From: Pseudomonas kribbensis
Lineage (GTDB): Bacteria; Pseudomonadota; Gammaproteobacteria; Pseudomonadales; Pseudomonadaceae
Direction: 5' to 3'
DNA: 64,000 bases
NCBI RefSeq assembly: GCF_003352185.1
Contig: NZ_CP029608.1
Span: 3,844,001-3,908,000 of the forward strand
Part shown: positions 24,843-33,615 of the stretch, piece by piece
How positions within the stretch are numbered: the first letter of the stretch is position 1
How the letters are laid out: each line of letters starts with the position of its first letter
The notes under the pieces: model-generated
Seen by the model: only the letters and a program-made list of their open reading frames with translations
The model's database searches: none
Told to the model about the DNA's origin: nothing
Translations under genes and position numbers: made by a program

Positions 24843-25253
24843 TCAGGTTGGGTAATTGGCCCGCAGCGCCTCCAGTCCACCCTGATAGATGCCGCTGAAC
24901 AGCGCCACCACTTCCTCATCGCTCACGCCCTTGGCCGTGAAGCGCCCCGACCACGTCACCTTCGCGCCCTGGCCCTGGGCTTCGACGCGAATCGTCGCCA
25001 GATAATCGGTGGCCGGAAACGGCGCCTGCAGGATCGAATAGCTGTAGGTCTTGCCCGCGTTATCGAAGCTTTCCAGGCGCTCGACCACCACCTCGCCGTC
25101 AGCGGTTTGCAGGCTGCGCACACGTCCGCCTTCGCTCAGTTCACTCTTGGGAATGAACGGCAGCCAGTCCGGCAGCGTGTTGAAGCCGCCGATCAATTGC
25201 CAGACCTGATCGGCCGAAGCCGGGATGTCGATGGATGCTGATGCTGTTGCCAT
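24843..25253 (-). CDS. SRPBCC (START/Bet v1-like) family protein
   Basis: The 136-residue protein has a Bet v1-like helix-grip fold signature: ASIDIPASADQVWQLIGGFN at the N-terminus and the ATIRVEAQGQGAKVTWSGRF strand pair later. Members bind hydrophobic ligands or act as polyketide cyclase-like proteins. It lies 24 bp after the SDR gene on the same strand, forming a three-gene operon with SDR and aldo/keto reductase. This setting suggests a role in oxidation or reduction of a small organic molecule. Confidence 0.88.
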   Translation of the reverse strand: MATASASIDIPASADQVWQLIGGFNTLPDWLPFIPKSELSEGGRVRSLQTADGEVVVERLESFDNAGKTYSYSILQAPFPATDYLATIRVEAQGQGAKVTWSGRFTAKGVSDEEVVALFSGIYQGGLEALRANYPT

Positions 25254-25277
25254 AAATAAATGTCTCTCTCAAAAAAT

Positions 25278-26075
25278 TCAGATTGCCAGGCTGTCGACCA
25301 CGCCGCCGTCGACGCGCAGTGCGGCGCCGGTGGTGGCCGAGGACAGCGGTGAAGCGATGTAGGTCACCAGGTGCGCGACTTCTTCGACATTGGCCACGCG
25401 CTGGATGATCGAGGTCGGACGGGCCCGGCGCACAAACGCGTCGGCTTCGTCCCGCAGGCTGCGGCCGGATTCGGCAGCGGCGTCCTTGAGCATCTCTTCG
25501 ACGCCGTCGGTAAAGGTCGGCCCCGGCAGGATCGCATTGACCGTGACGCCAGTGCCCGCCAGCCGTTTGGCCAGACCATGGGACACCGCGAGGTTGGCGC
25601 TTTTGGTCACGCCGTAGTTGATCATGTCGGCCGGGGTGGCCACGCCGGATTCCGAAGACAGGAAGATCACCCGGCCCCAGCCTTGCTCGACCATCGCCGG
25701 CACGTAATGCCGCGACAGGCGCACGCCGGAGATCACGTTGATTTCATAGAAACGCGTCCATTCATCGTCGGGCGCATCGAAAAAATCGACGGCGTTGTAG
25801 ATCCCGAGGTTGTTCACCAGGATGTCGGCTTTCGGTTCGGCGGCGAACAGTTTCTGCGCGCCTTCGGCCGTGCCCAGATCCGCCGTCAGACTGCGCAGTT
25901 TCGCACCCGGCACCTTGTCGCGGATGCTCGCCAGTGCCTGCTCGACCTTGGCCGCGTCGCGACCGATCACCACCACCGTGGCGCCCGCCTCGGCCAGTGA
26001 CTGGCTGATGCCCAAACCGATACCCGCCGTGCTGCCGCTGACAATCGCCAGTTTTCCGCTCAGATCGATCTTCAT
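25278..26075 (-). CDS. Short-chain dehydrogenase/reductase
   Basis: The 265-residue SDR has the cofactor-binding motif SGSTAGIGLGIS (residues 13-24), the NNLGIYN element (about 88-94) and the catalytic YGVTK (Y154, K158) with upstream serine in FLSSESG. It uses NAD(P)H to reduce or oxidise an unknown carbonyl/alcohol. Its start codon overlaps the stop of the aldo/keto reductase gene as ATGA, so expression is coupled. Confidence 0.94.
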   Translation of the reverse strand: MKIDLSGKLAIVSGSTAGIGLGISQSLAEAGATVVVIGRDAAKVEQALASIRDKVPGAKLRSLTADLGTAEGAQKLFAAEPKADILVNNLGIYNAVDFFDAPDDEWTRFYEINVISGVRLSRHYVPAMVEQGWGRVIFLSSESGVATPADMINYGVTKSANLAVSHGLAKRLAGTGVTVNAILPGPTFTDGVEEMLKDAAAESGRSLRDEADAFVRRARPTSIIQRVANVEEVAHLVTYIASPLSSATTGAALRVDGGVVDSLAI

Positions 26076-27094
26076 GCTTTCACCTCGTCGATAGGTAATG
26101 GTGCACGTTCGGACACCAGTTTCGCTTCACGCATGGCCTGCCAGAAACCGGCAGGAATCACTGCCGACAGCGCCGCCACGTCCTCGGCGATCCGCCCCGG
26201 TTTACTCGCGCCGGGAATCACTGCCGCCACTGCCGGATTGGCCAGGGAAAATTGCAGCGCCGCTGCTTTTACATCCACACCATGGGCCGCCGCGATGCGT
26301 TTGATCTGCTCGACCTTGGCAATGATTTGCGGGCTGGCCTTCTGGTATTCGAAGTGCGCGCCACCGGCCAGGATCCCCGAGCTATAAGGGCCGCCGACAA
26401 CGATTTCAACGTTCTGCGCCCGCGCCGAATCCATCAGGCGCTGCAGGGCCCGTTCGTGGTCGAGAAGAGTGTAGCGGCCGGCCAGCAGAAAGCCGTCGGG
26501 CTGCGCTTCGGCCAGATCAAGGGTCAATTCGCACGGTTCGACCTTGTTCACGCCCAGGCCCCAGCCCTTGATCACGCCCTCTTCACGCAAGCGGGTGAGG
26601 ACTTTGAAGGCGCCGGTGCGGGCCTGGTTGAAATACTCCAGCCATTGGTCGCCGTAGAAATCCTGGGCGATGTCGTGGACCCAGACGATGTCGAGGCGAT
26701 CGGTTTTCAGGCGTTCGAGGCTGTCTTCGATCGAGCGCAGCGTGGCGTCGGCGCTGTAATCGTTGACGATCTTGTTCGGGCGGCCGTGTTCGAACACCCC
26801 GCTCTTCTCGCCCAGATCCCGGGCGGCGGCGTCTTCGACTTCATCGAGAATGACCCGGCCGACCTTGGTGCTGAGCACATAGTCGTCGCGCTTGTAGCGG
26901 GACAGTGCTTCGCCGAGGCGGATTTCCGACAGGCCCGAGCCGTAGAACGGCGCGGTATCGAAATAACGCACGCCGGCATCCCACGCCGCATGCACGGTGG
27001 CCTGGGCTTCTTCTTCAGGAATGGCGCGGAACATGTTGCCCAGTGGCGCGGTGCCGAAGCCCAGTTGGCCGGGCAGTTTGTCTTTCAAACTCAT
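26072..27094 (-). CDS. Aldo/keto reductase
   Basis: The 340-residue protein is a (beta/alpha)8 NADPH-dependent reductase with FDTAPFYGSGLSEIRLGEAL (catalytic Asp and Tyr), LSTKVGR (Lys), and WVHDI. It resembles the pyridoxal/D-threo-aldose dehydrogenase branch. It is the first gene of the AKR-SDR-SRPBCC operon and is divergent from a LysR gene 113 bp away, which is the likely regulator. The natural substrate is not evident; a sugar or aromatic aldehyde is possible. Confidence 0.93.
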   Translation of the reverse strand: MSLKDKLPGQLGFGTAPLGNMFRAIPEEEAQATVHAAWDAGVRYFDTAPFYGSGLSEIRLGEALSRYKRDDYVLSTKVGRVILDEVEDAAARDLGEKSGVFEHGRPNKIVNDYSADATLRSIEDSLERLKTDRLDIVWVHDIAQDFYGDQWLEYFNQARTGAFKVLTRLREEGVIKGWGLGVNKVEPCELTLDLAEAQPDGFLLAGRYTLLDHERALQRLMDSARAQNVEIVVGGPYSSGILAGGAHFEYQKASPQIIAKVEQIKRIAAAHGVDVKAAALQFSLANPAVAAVIPGASKPGRIAEDVAALSAVIPAGFWQAMREAKLVSERAPLPIDEVKA

Positions 27095-27207
27095 GGGGAT
27101 TTCCTCGTAGTGTCTGGGTCGTGGTTGACCGTTGAGCAGATCCTAGATTGCGACACTCAGACCGTCCAAGACATAATGCGCAGCACTTGAGTCCCTAAAG
27201 GTCTGAC

Positions 27208-28104
27208 ATGATCGATTTCCGCCAATTGCGCTACTTCGTGGTCGTCGCCGAGGAAGAGCACGTCGGCCGCGCCGCCGAGCGCCTGCATATTTCTCAGTCG
27301 CCCCTGAGCCGGCAGATCGCCCAGCTTGAAGAGCGCTTGGGCCTGACCCTGTTCGAACGCAGTCAGCAACGCATCCGCCTGACCCGCGACGGCCAAACGT
27401 TCCTCGCCGAAACCCGCGCCCTGCTGACCCACGCCAATCGCCTGGAATCCCTCGGCAAACGCCTGGGCCGTGGCGAGGAAGGTGGCTTGTGCATCGGCTA
27501 TATCGAAAACGCCATGCACGCGGGCGTCCTGCCCAACGCCTTGCGCGTGCTGCGGGTGGATCGACCGAACGTGCATGTCGCGCTGTACAACCTCAACTCC
27601 GCCGAACAGCTCGAAGGCCTGCGTCAGCGCAGCCTCGACATTGCGCTGGTCAGTGAACCGCCGACGGCGGACGATCCGGATCTGCTGGGTTTTCAGGTAT
27701 TGGACGACCCGATGCTGCTGGCGCTGCCGGAACAGCATCCGCTGGCGACTCAGACTTCGCTGAGCCCGGAGGATCTGGCCACTCAGGAATGGATCGGCGT
27801 GCAACCGCGTCAGGATGCCTGCGACGACTTCCTGAGCGCCTGCCTGCGCGCCGGCTTCACCCCGGATGTGCGCATGCAGGCGACCGAGCCGTTTACCGCG
27901 CTGGGGTTGGTGGCTTCGGGGCTGGGGATTGCAATGATCCAGAAAGGCCTGAGCCACAACGCCCCGCCGGGTGTGGTGTTGCGGGAGGTGCCGTGGCTGG
28001 CGTTTACCACGCCGTTGTGGGCGGCTTGGCATCGGATCAATTTGCGGCCGTTGGTGGAGACATTCAGGACGATGCTGACGGGGCCGGATACTCCGGGCGC
28101 CTGA
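27208..28104 (+). CDS. LysR-family transcriptional regulator
   Basis: The 298-residue regulator starts MIDFRQLRYFVVVAEEEHVG, with HTH ISQSPLSRQIAQLEERLGL (about 32-50). This N-terminus is shared with BenM/CatM-like activators of aromatic catabolism, though it is common across LysR proteins. It is divergent from the aldo/keto reductase operon and very likely controls it in response to a substrate. All domains are intact. Confidence 0.92.
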   Translation: MIDFRQLRYFVVVAEEEHVGRAAERLHISQSPLSRQIAQLEERLGLTLFERSQQRIRLTRDGQTFLAETRALLTHANRLESLGKRLGRGEEGGLCIGYIENAMHAGVLPNALRVLRVDRPNVHVALYNLNSAEQLEGLRQRSLDIALVSEPPTADDPDLLGFQVLDDPMLLALPEQHPLATQTSLSPEDLATQEWIGVQPRQDACDDFLSACLRAGFTPDVRMQATEPFTALGLVASGLGIAMIQKGLSHNAPPGVVLREVPWLAFTTPLWAAWHRINLRPLVETFRTMLTGPDTPGA

Positions 28105-28117
28105 TTGAGGGCGCGGT

Positions 28118-29035
28118 TCAGCCCACCAACCGCGCCCACCCCGCCACCAACTGCGCACTGATACTCACCCCGCCACAAACAACAATCACCACATCCCGAG
28201 CCCCCGCCAGCGCCGGATGATCCAGATAAGCCACCGCCAGCGACACCCCGCACGCCGGCTCCACCAGTTGCCGCAAATCACTGGCATAGCGCACCACGCC
28301 AATGATCGCGTCGTCATCGGACAACACCAGGCATTCGTGATCGAACTCGACGATGTGCTGCACCGGCCACTTCGCCACCTGCGCGGCACCCAGGGAGGTG
28401 GCGACGGTGTCGATCTTGCTCAGGCGCACTGGGTGGCCAGCCTGGACGGCGGCGGCAAACGAGGCGGCGCCCCGGGTTTCGCAAGCGATGATCCGGCAAT
28501 CGCGCCGGTCGTGGCGCAGCAGCCCCGTGAGTATCCCTGCGAGCAATCCCCCGCCGCCGACCGAGGTGACCACGGTGTCGACCTGCGGGCAGTCTTCGAG
28601 GATTTCGTCGATCATGGTGCTGTGCCCCTCCCACAACACCGGGTGGTCGAAGGCCGGGACGTATTCGGTGTCTGCCGCGCTGGCCAGCTCCCGCGCTCGC
28701 TGGTTGGCTTCGTCCCAGACCTTGCCATGGACGATGACTTCGGCGCCGGTGCGGCGGATGCGTGCGCGGGTCGCTTCAGGGGTGGTATGCGGCACCACGA
28801 TGCAGGCTTGCAGCCCCAGGCTGGCCGCCGCCACAGCCGTGGCCAGGCCGGCGTTGCCACCGGACGGGCAGACGACTTTGCGTTTGCCCTGCGCCGCCGC
28901 CTGACTGCACAACAATCCCATGCCCCGCAGCTTGAAGGAGCCGCTGGGTTGCAGGTTTTCCAGTTTCAGCCAGATACGCCGGGAGGTGGTCGACAGAGTC
29001 GGATGGAGGATCAACGGCGTGCGGATGTGCAGCAT
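28118..29035 (-). CDS. PLP-dependent serine/threonine dehydratase-like enzyme
   Basis: The 305-residue fold-type II PLP enzyme has the Schiff-base lysine in PSGSFKLRG (K35) and the phosphate-binding tetraglycine loop SVGGGGLLAGI. A substrate-Asn loop SGGNAGLA follows the family pattern. The length is that of single-domain L-serine/threonine dehydratases without a regulatory ACT domain. It would deaminate L-serine or L-threonine to a 2-oxoacid. The start is ATG 29033-29035, preceded by GGAG on the minus strand. It ends 14 bp from the convergent LysR gene. Confidence 0.92.
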   Translation of the reverse strand: MLHIRTPLILHPTLSTTSRRIWLKLENLQPSGSFKLRGMGLLCSQAAAQGKRKVVCPSGGNAGLATAVAAASLGLQACIVVPHTTPEATRARIRRTGAEVIVHGKVWDEANQRARELASAADTEYVPAFDHPVLWEGHSTMIDEILEDCPQVDTVVTSVGGGGLLAGILTGLLRHDRRDCRIIACETRGAASFAAAVQAGHPVRLSKIDTVATSLGAAQVAKWPVQHIVEFDHECLVLSDDDAIIGVVRYASDLRQLVEPACGVSLAVAYLDHPALAGARDVVIVVCGGVSISAQLVAGWARLVG

Positions 29036-29199
29036 GGCGGGCTCCTGTTGAGGCCACGTCCGGGCGACCGCTGCGTCGGAGCGTGGACGGATGAAAGCGA
29101 AACGTCCCTGTCTGAAGCTTAGTTCACCTCGCCCACCCAACGCTGAACGCCGGGGATCGTGCCCGGATCTACACTGAACGGAACAGCCGTGAGGTGCCT

Positions 29200-29859
29200 A
29201 TGAAAATGTCAGCGCAAATGACCGTCGTCGCGGTCCTCGCCACCCTCGCCTATCTGGGCCTGGCGATGTGGGGCATCGGTGGCGTGGCGGTGTTCTTCTC
29301 CCACGGATCACTGGTGGTCGTGGCCCTGGCGACGCTGGTGATGGTGGTGGTGTCGTTGTTCAGTGAAGTGAACCTCAGCTCCGGCGAGCGCGAGGACCGG
29401 GCCAATCGCTGGGTGCTTCCGGCGTTCGGCGTGATCGGACTGGTCAGTGGTTTTCTGCCGGCGTATTGCGACCGTATCGGTTTCTGGACCGTAGGCAGCG
29501 AAGGCACCCGTTGGCTGGGGGCGTTGCTGTTCATTGCCGGTGGGGCGTTGCGGCTGTGGCCGGTATTTGTGCTGGGGCATCGGTTCAGCGGACTGGTGGC
29601 GATTCAGCCGGGGCACCGTCTGGTCACCGATGGCATCTACACACGCCTGCGCAATCCCAGCTATCTGGGTCTGGTCGTCAATGCACTGGGCTGGGCCCTG
29701 GCGTTTCGTTCGGTGGTCGGGATTCTGCTGGCGGCGCTGACGCTGATCCCGCTGATTGCCCGAATCCACTCAGAAGAAGCGCTGCTGCGCACCCAGTTCG
29801 GCGCCGAATACGACGCCTATTGCGCGCGCAGCTGGCGGTTGTTGCCGGGCGTTTACTGA
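29200..29859 (+). CDS. Isoprenylcysteine carboxyl methyltransferase (ICMT)-like membrane protein
   Basis: The 219-residue protein has four to five transmembrane helices and the C-terminal ICMT/PEMT-like motif GHRLVTDGIYTRLRNPSYLG, then SEEALLRTQFGAEYDAYCAR. The family uses S-adenosylmethionine at the membrane, but bacterial members have few known substrates. ATG at 29200 follows GTGAGG; a GTG two codons upstream overlaps that ribosome-binding sequence and is rejected. Confidence 0.88.
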   Translation: MKMSAQMTVVAVLATLAYLGLAMWGIGGVAVFFSHGSLVVVALATLVMVVVSLFSEVNLSSGEREDRANRWVLPAFGVIGLVSGFLPAYCDRIGFWTVGSEGTRWLGALLFIAGGALRLWPVFVLGHRFSGLVAIQPGHRLVTDGIYTRLRNPSYLGLVVNALGWALAFRSVVGILLAALTLIPLIARIHSEEALLRTQFGAEYDAYCARSWRLLPGVY

Positions 29860-29882
29860 TCGCGAATTCAACGCAGGTCCCC

Positions 29883-29973
29883 TGTGGGAGCGAGCTTGCT
29901 CGCGATAGGGTCATGTCAGTCAATGAAGAAGGTGACTGATAAACCGCTATCGCGAGCAAGCTCACTCCCACAG
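29883..29973. repeat. REP pair (BIME), GAGCTTGCTC variant
   Basis: TGTGGGAGCGAGCTTGCTCG and the inverse CGAGCAAGCTCACTCCCACA flank a short spacer between convergent genes. Confidence 0.9.
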
Positions 29974-29984
29974 GTACAGAGGTG

Positions 29985-30656
29985 TCAGTTGGCTTTCTGC
30001 AGACGCAACTGGCCGTTGTGGTCGATAGTCAACGTCACCTCGCGGTAACTGGCAATCGTCGCGTGCGGGGTTTTGATCGGATGCTGGTGGGTCGACGTGA
30101 TGACCATCAGCGGCGCACCGGCTGCCTCAGCAGCCTGAATGCCGACAGTCGCGTCTTCGAAAATCAGGCAATCGGCCGGTTCCAGACCCAGACGTTTCGC
30201 GGCCAGTCGGTAACCGGCCGGATCAGGTTTACCGGCGCTCACATCTTCAGCAGTGATCATCACCGCCGGCTCCGGAATTCCCGCCGCCGCCATCCGCCGC
30301 AACGCCAGATCCCGTGGCGCCGAAGTCACCATGGCCCACTGATTTGCCGGCAACGACTTGAGAAACGCCGCCGCACCCGGAATCTCGACAATGCCTTCAA
30401 CGTCTTCGATTTCCGCTTCGGTGATGAACGCTGCTTGCGCCTCGGCGTCCACCCCCGGCAGGTTCAGACGCGTGATGGTGTCGACGGCGCGCACGCCGTG
30501 GATGGTCGGCAGGAACGACTCGACATCCACGCCATGACGCTCGGCCCAGGCCGCCCAGATCCGCTCGGCGGCGGCGATGGAGTTGAGGACGGTACCGTCC
30601 ATGTCGAACAGAAACGCGCCGAACGCGCGATTGAAAACAGCATCGTGAGCAGACAA
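29985..30656 (-). CDS. HAD-superfamily sugar phosphatase
   Basis: The 223-residue protein has the nucleophile motif FLFDMDGTVLNS, motif II VTSAPRD, and motif III/IV KPDP with IFEDATVGIQAA. The class-I helical cap is the type found in beta-phosphoglucomutase-like sugar phosphatases. The best start is a TTG at 30654-30656 with AAGGA about 10 bp upstream; no ATG exists before the nucleophile motif. The substrate is probably a phosphorylated sugar. Confidence 0.92.
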   Translation of the reverse strand: MSAHDAVFNRAFGAFLFDMDGTVLNSIAAAERIWAAWAERHGVDVESFLPTIHGVRAVDTITRLNLPGVDAEAQAAFITEAEIEDVEGIVEIPGAAAFLKSLPANQWAMVTSAPRDLALRRMAAAGIPEPAVMITAEDVSAGKPDPAGYRLAAKRLGLEPADCLIFEDATVGIQAAEAAGAPLMVITSTHQHPIKTPHATIASYREVTLTIDHNGQLRLQKAN

Positions 30657-30719
30657 GGGATCGCATCCTTAGGCAGAGCCGGGCAAATGTGCCCGGCAAT
30701 GTAGCATCTGCCGCAGGCT

Positions 30720-31133
30720 TCAGTGCAGACGCGGAGCCTTGGATTTGAACGCGCCGTCCACACAATCGAGCAACTGGCCGATGGCCCAGGGCTTCTTGAT
30801 GAACGCCACCGGATGGCGGACGCCGGAGGTTTCCGGCGTTTCATAGCCGGACATGACCATCACCGGTTTTTCCGGCCAGCGCTCGCCGACCAGATTAGCC
30901 AGGTCCGCCCCATTGAGGGTGCCGGGCATGGTGATGTCGGTGAGCAGCAGCGCGACTTCCGGCGCGTGCTCTTCCAGGTATTGCGACGCCGCATCGGCAC
31001 TGGTCTGCGGCTCGACCTTGAAACCTTCCTCCTGAAGAATTTCGCACAGAAACTCCAGAATCAACGGGTCGTCTTCCACTACCAGAATCAACCCGCCAGG
31101 AAGGTGCGCGCTCGACGTCGGAATTGGACACAT
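30720..31133 (-). CDS. Stand-alone response-regulator receiver protein
   Basis: The 137-residue protein consists of one receiver domain: acidic pocket ILVVEDDPLILEFL, phospho-acceptor in LLLTDITMPGTLNG, and conserved lysine in FIKKPWA. No output domain is present, so it likely acts by protein-protein contact in a phosphorelay, as CheY- or DivK-like proteins do. ATG 31131-31133 is preferred. No kinase gene is adjacent. Confidence 0.9.
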   Translation of the reverse strand: MCPIPTSSAHLPGGLILVVEDDPLILEFLCEILQEEGFKVEPQTSADAASQYLEEHAPEVALLLTDITMPGTLNGADLANLVGERWPEKPVMVMSGYETPETSGVRHPVAFIKKPWAIGQLLDCVDGAFKSKAPRLH

Positions 31134-31320
31134 GAACTGGCACTCCCTGAATTGCATGAACGATTTAGCGGCATGATCCCGCTGCTTATCTGGTATGAGC
31201 AGCGCCTTGTACATAAATTCATTTTTGATACAGGTCTTTTCGATAACGTCGCTCAGCGGGCCATCGCCACGGCGCTTTTGTGGTTAAAATGCCCGCCCTT
31301 TTGCTGGCCGATCCCGATTG

Positions 31321-32262
31321 ATGAACCCTCAAGCCCTCGCCGTTCTCCACGCCCACCTGCTTAACGCGCTGACTTCGGCCCCGGCCGAAACCCGGCGCCT
31401 GTTCCATGGTCGTGGACGCTGCTGGCCGGGGCTGGAGCAAGTCACCGTGGACTGGCTGCAAGGCGTGGTGCTGGTGTCGCTGTTCAAGGAACCCGAGGCT
31501 TCGCAACTGGAAGACCTCAAGCGTCTGTTGCTGGAGATCACTCATTCGGAGCAATGGCTGCAGTCCGGTGCCCATACCCTGCTGATCCAGCACCGCTACC
31601 TGCCGCAAAGCACCGCCGAATGGCTACTGGGGGAAGAAATCGACGAGATGACCATCGTCGAGGGCGGCCTGAAATACCGCGTGGATCTGGGCCGCAAGCA
31701 GAACACCGGACTGTTCCTCGACATGCGTTACGGCCGCAACTGGGTGCGCGAGCAGTCTGCCGGCAAACGGGTGCTGAACCTGTTCGCCTACACCTGCGGT
31801 TTTTCGGTGGCAGCCATCGAGGGTGGCGCCAGCCATGTGGTCAACCTCGACATGTCCCGTGCCGCACTGAGCCGGGGCCGCGACAATCACCGTCTGAACG
31901 GCCATGACCTGAGCAAGGTGAGTTTCCTCGGCCACGACCTGTTCAAGTCCTGGGGCAAGGTGATCAACAGCGGCCCGTACGATCTGGTGATCATCGACCC
32001 GCCGTCGTTCCAGAAAGGCAGCTTTCTGCTGACCAAGGATTACCAGCGCGTGCTGCGCCGCCTGCCGGAACTGCTGACGGCACAGGGCACGGTGCTGGCG
32101 TGCATGAACGATCCGTCGTTCGGTCCGGACTTCCTGATCGACGGCGTGACCCAGGAGGCGCCGAGCCTGCGTTTCGAGCAGCGGCTGGAGAACCCGCCGG
32201 AGTTTCCGGATATCGACCCGGAAAGCGGCCTGAAGGCGCTGGTCTTCAAACGCATCGACTAG
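31321..32262 (+). CDS. Class I SAM-dependent methyltransferase, RlmI/RlmK-like
   Basis: The 313-residue protein has a C-terminal Rossmann methyltransferase domain with the SAM-binding VLNLFAYTCGFSVAAI and catalytic-region DPPSFQKGSF. These are features of 23S rRNA cytosine methyltransferases of the RlmI/RlmK type. The N-terminal about 100 residues are not a PUA domain, so the RNA target may differ. ATG at 31321 is chosen over an in-frame TTG just before it. It overlaps the convergent quinone reductase gene by 17 bp. Confidence 0.9.
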   Translation: MNPQALAVLHAHLLNALTSAPAETRRLFHGRGRCWPGLEQVTVDWLQGVVLVSLFKEPEASQLEDLKRLLLEITHSEQWLQSGAHTLLIQHRYLPQSTAEWLLGEEIDEMTIVEGGLKYRVDLGRKQNTGLFLDMRYGRNWVREQSAGKRVLNLFAYTCGFSVAAIEGGASHVVNLDMSRAALSRGRDNHRLNGHDLSKVSFLGHDLFKSWGKVINSGPYDLVIIDPPSFQKGSFLLTKDYQRVLRRLPELLTAQGTVLACMNDPSFGPDFLIDGVTQEAPSLRFEQRLENPPEFPDIDPESGLKALVFKRID

Positions 32263-32842
32263 CGAAAAGCCCTTGTCCAAGTTCGTGTGCCGCCTGCAGC
32301 TGGATCGCAGGATCGCTAGACTCGGACTCCAGCAACAACGCAGAGCCGGCCACCGTCGCCCCGCAATAATCAAAAATCCCGTGGTCAATCTGCGTCTTCA
32401 TCGCCGTGCCGTAGCCGTGGCGTTCATAGGTGCGTGCATCCGCCCCGCCGAGTGCGACCATATGCACGCGCAGGCGTCCGAGTTTCTTGCGCGTCGAATC
32501 GCCGTCGAAATCAAACGCCCAGCCATTGCTGAACACCCGGTCGATCCAGCCCTTGAGCAGCGCCGGCATCGACCACCAGAACACCGGATAGACGAGCACC
32601 AGCGCATCGGCGCGGTCGATGCGTGTCTGTTCGGCCAGGACGTCTGTCGGCGGTGCGGATTCGCGGTGGTGCACCGCCCAGTCGGCCACGCCGAAACGCG
32701 GGTCGAATTCCTCGGCGTGCAGATCAGCAATTTCGAAGGTGTTGGACGGATCGTTCTCCGACAGGCCTTTGGCGATTTTCTGCGCCAGCGCATGAGTCAG
32801 CGAACGGGGATCGTCATGAGCCACAACAATCAATGCGTGCAT
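32246..32842 (-). CDS. Flavodoxin-fold NAD(P)H:quinone oxidoreductase
   Basis: The 198-residue protein belongs to the NQO1/MdaB-like group: start MHALIVVAHDDPRSLTHALA, FMN-binding YPVFWWSMPALLKGWIDRVF, and a Gly-rich loop HMVALGGADARTYERHGYG. It reduces quinones by two electrons, protecting from redox cycling. It is divergent from a TetR regulator with 100 bp between starts, in which a double palindrome (GTAAGTTAC) occurs, so TetR control by a quinone-like ligand is likely. Confidence 0.93.
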   Translation of the reverse strand: MHALIVVAHDDPRSLTHALAQKIAKGLSENDPSNTFEIADLHAEEFDPRFGVADWAVHHRESAPPTDVLAEQTRIDRADALVLVYPVFWWSMPALLKGWIDRVFSNGWAFDFDGDSTRKKLGRLRVHMVALGGADARTYERHGYGTAMKTQIDHGIFDYCGATVAGSALLLESESSDPAIQLQAAHELGQGLFASRCV

Positions 32843-32903
32843 GGGAAGTCTCCGGGTGGTGAATGTTCATCAGGGGCTATATGCTGTTCGCAAGCTACTC
32901 TTG

Positions 32904-32926
32904 GTAAGTTACCGTCAGTAAGTTAC
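32904..32926. promoter_or_regulatory. Tandem GTAAGTTAC palindromes, candidate TetR operator
   Basis: Two identical 9-bp palindromes GTAAGTTAC (32904-32912 and 32918-32926) are spaced 14 bp centre to centre in the divergent quinone reductase/TetR promoter region. Such paired sites are common for TetR dimers. Confidence 0.7.
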
Positions 32927-32942
32927 GTTTGGTATATAAGCA

Positions 32943-33584
32943 ATGTCAACCACTGAAATCCCCGATTCCGTTCAACCCCGCCGGCGCCTGTCTCGGGAAG
33001 ACCGCCAGCGCCAGTTGCTCGACATGGCCTGGCAATTGATTCGCGAAGAAGGCACCGATGCCCTGACCCTGGGTTATCTGGCGGAAAAGGCCGGAGTGAC
33101 CAAACCGGTGGTGTATGACCACTTCACCACCCGCGCCGGTTTGCTGGCTGCGCTGTATCAGGATTTCGACCGGCGCCAGACCGCACTGATGGATGCCGCG
33201 CTGGACAATTGCGAGGCGACGTTGAGCGGCACTGCCTCGGTGATTGCCACGTCGTATGTCGACTGCGTGCTGACTCAGGGCAACGAGATTCCCGGGGTGA
33301 TCGCCGCCCTGGCCAGCTCGCCGGAACTGGAGAAGATCAAGCGCGAATACGAGGCGATTTTCCTGGAGAAATGCCGCCGTGTGCTGTCGCCGTTCGCTGA
33401 CGGTGGCGACATTACCCAGGCAGGACTGCGCGCCATGCTCGGTGCTGCCGAGGCGTTGTCTCAAGCAGCAGCCACCGACGAAATCAGCGCAGCACAGGCC
33501 CGCGACGAGCTGTTTGCAACCATCACCGCGATGGTCGAAAGGGCCGCCGCCAGCGCCGCAAAGCAAGTGACTGACGGTACTTGA
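32943..33584 (+). CDS. TetR-family transcriptional regulator
   Basis: The 213-residue regulator has an N-terminal TetR HTH (about residues 17-63; TLGYLAEKAGVTKPVVYDHF) and a helical ligand-binding domain. It is divergent from the quinone reductase gene and probably represses both via the tandem palindromes in between. Its TGA stop lies within the -35 hexamer of the candidate sRNA promoter that follows. Confidence 0.93.
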   Translation: MSTTEIPDSVQPRRRLSREDRQRQLLDMAWQLIREEGTDALTLGYLAEKAGVTKPVVYDHFTTRAGLLAALYQDFDRRQTALMDAALDNCEATLSGTASVIATSYVDCVLTQGNEIPGVIAALASSPELEKIKREYEAIFLEKCRRVLSPFADGGDITQAGLRAMLGAAEALSQAAATDEISAAQARDELFATITAMVERAAASAAKQVTDGT

Positions 33585-33609
33585 GACCGCCCGGGCACCT
33601 TCCTAAGAT
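33581..33609 (+). promoter_or_regulatory. Sigma70-type promoter of candidate sRNA
   Basis: TTGAGA (33581-33586) and TAAGAT (33604-33609) are separated by exactly 17 bp, close to the consensus TTGACA-N17-TATAAT. Transcription would begin near 33616. The -35 hexamer overlaps the stop codon of the preceding TetR gene. Confidence 0.7.
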
Positions 33610-33615
33610 GGAGAT

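Noticed and set aside
29887..29910. Transcription terminator instead of REP
   Set aside because: The hairpins are not followed by T runs and share the REP consensus.
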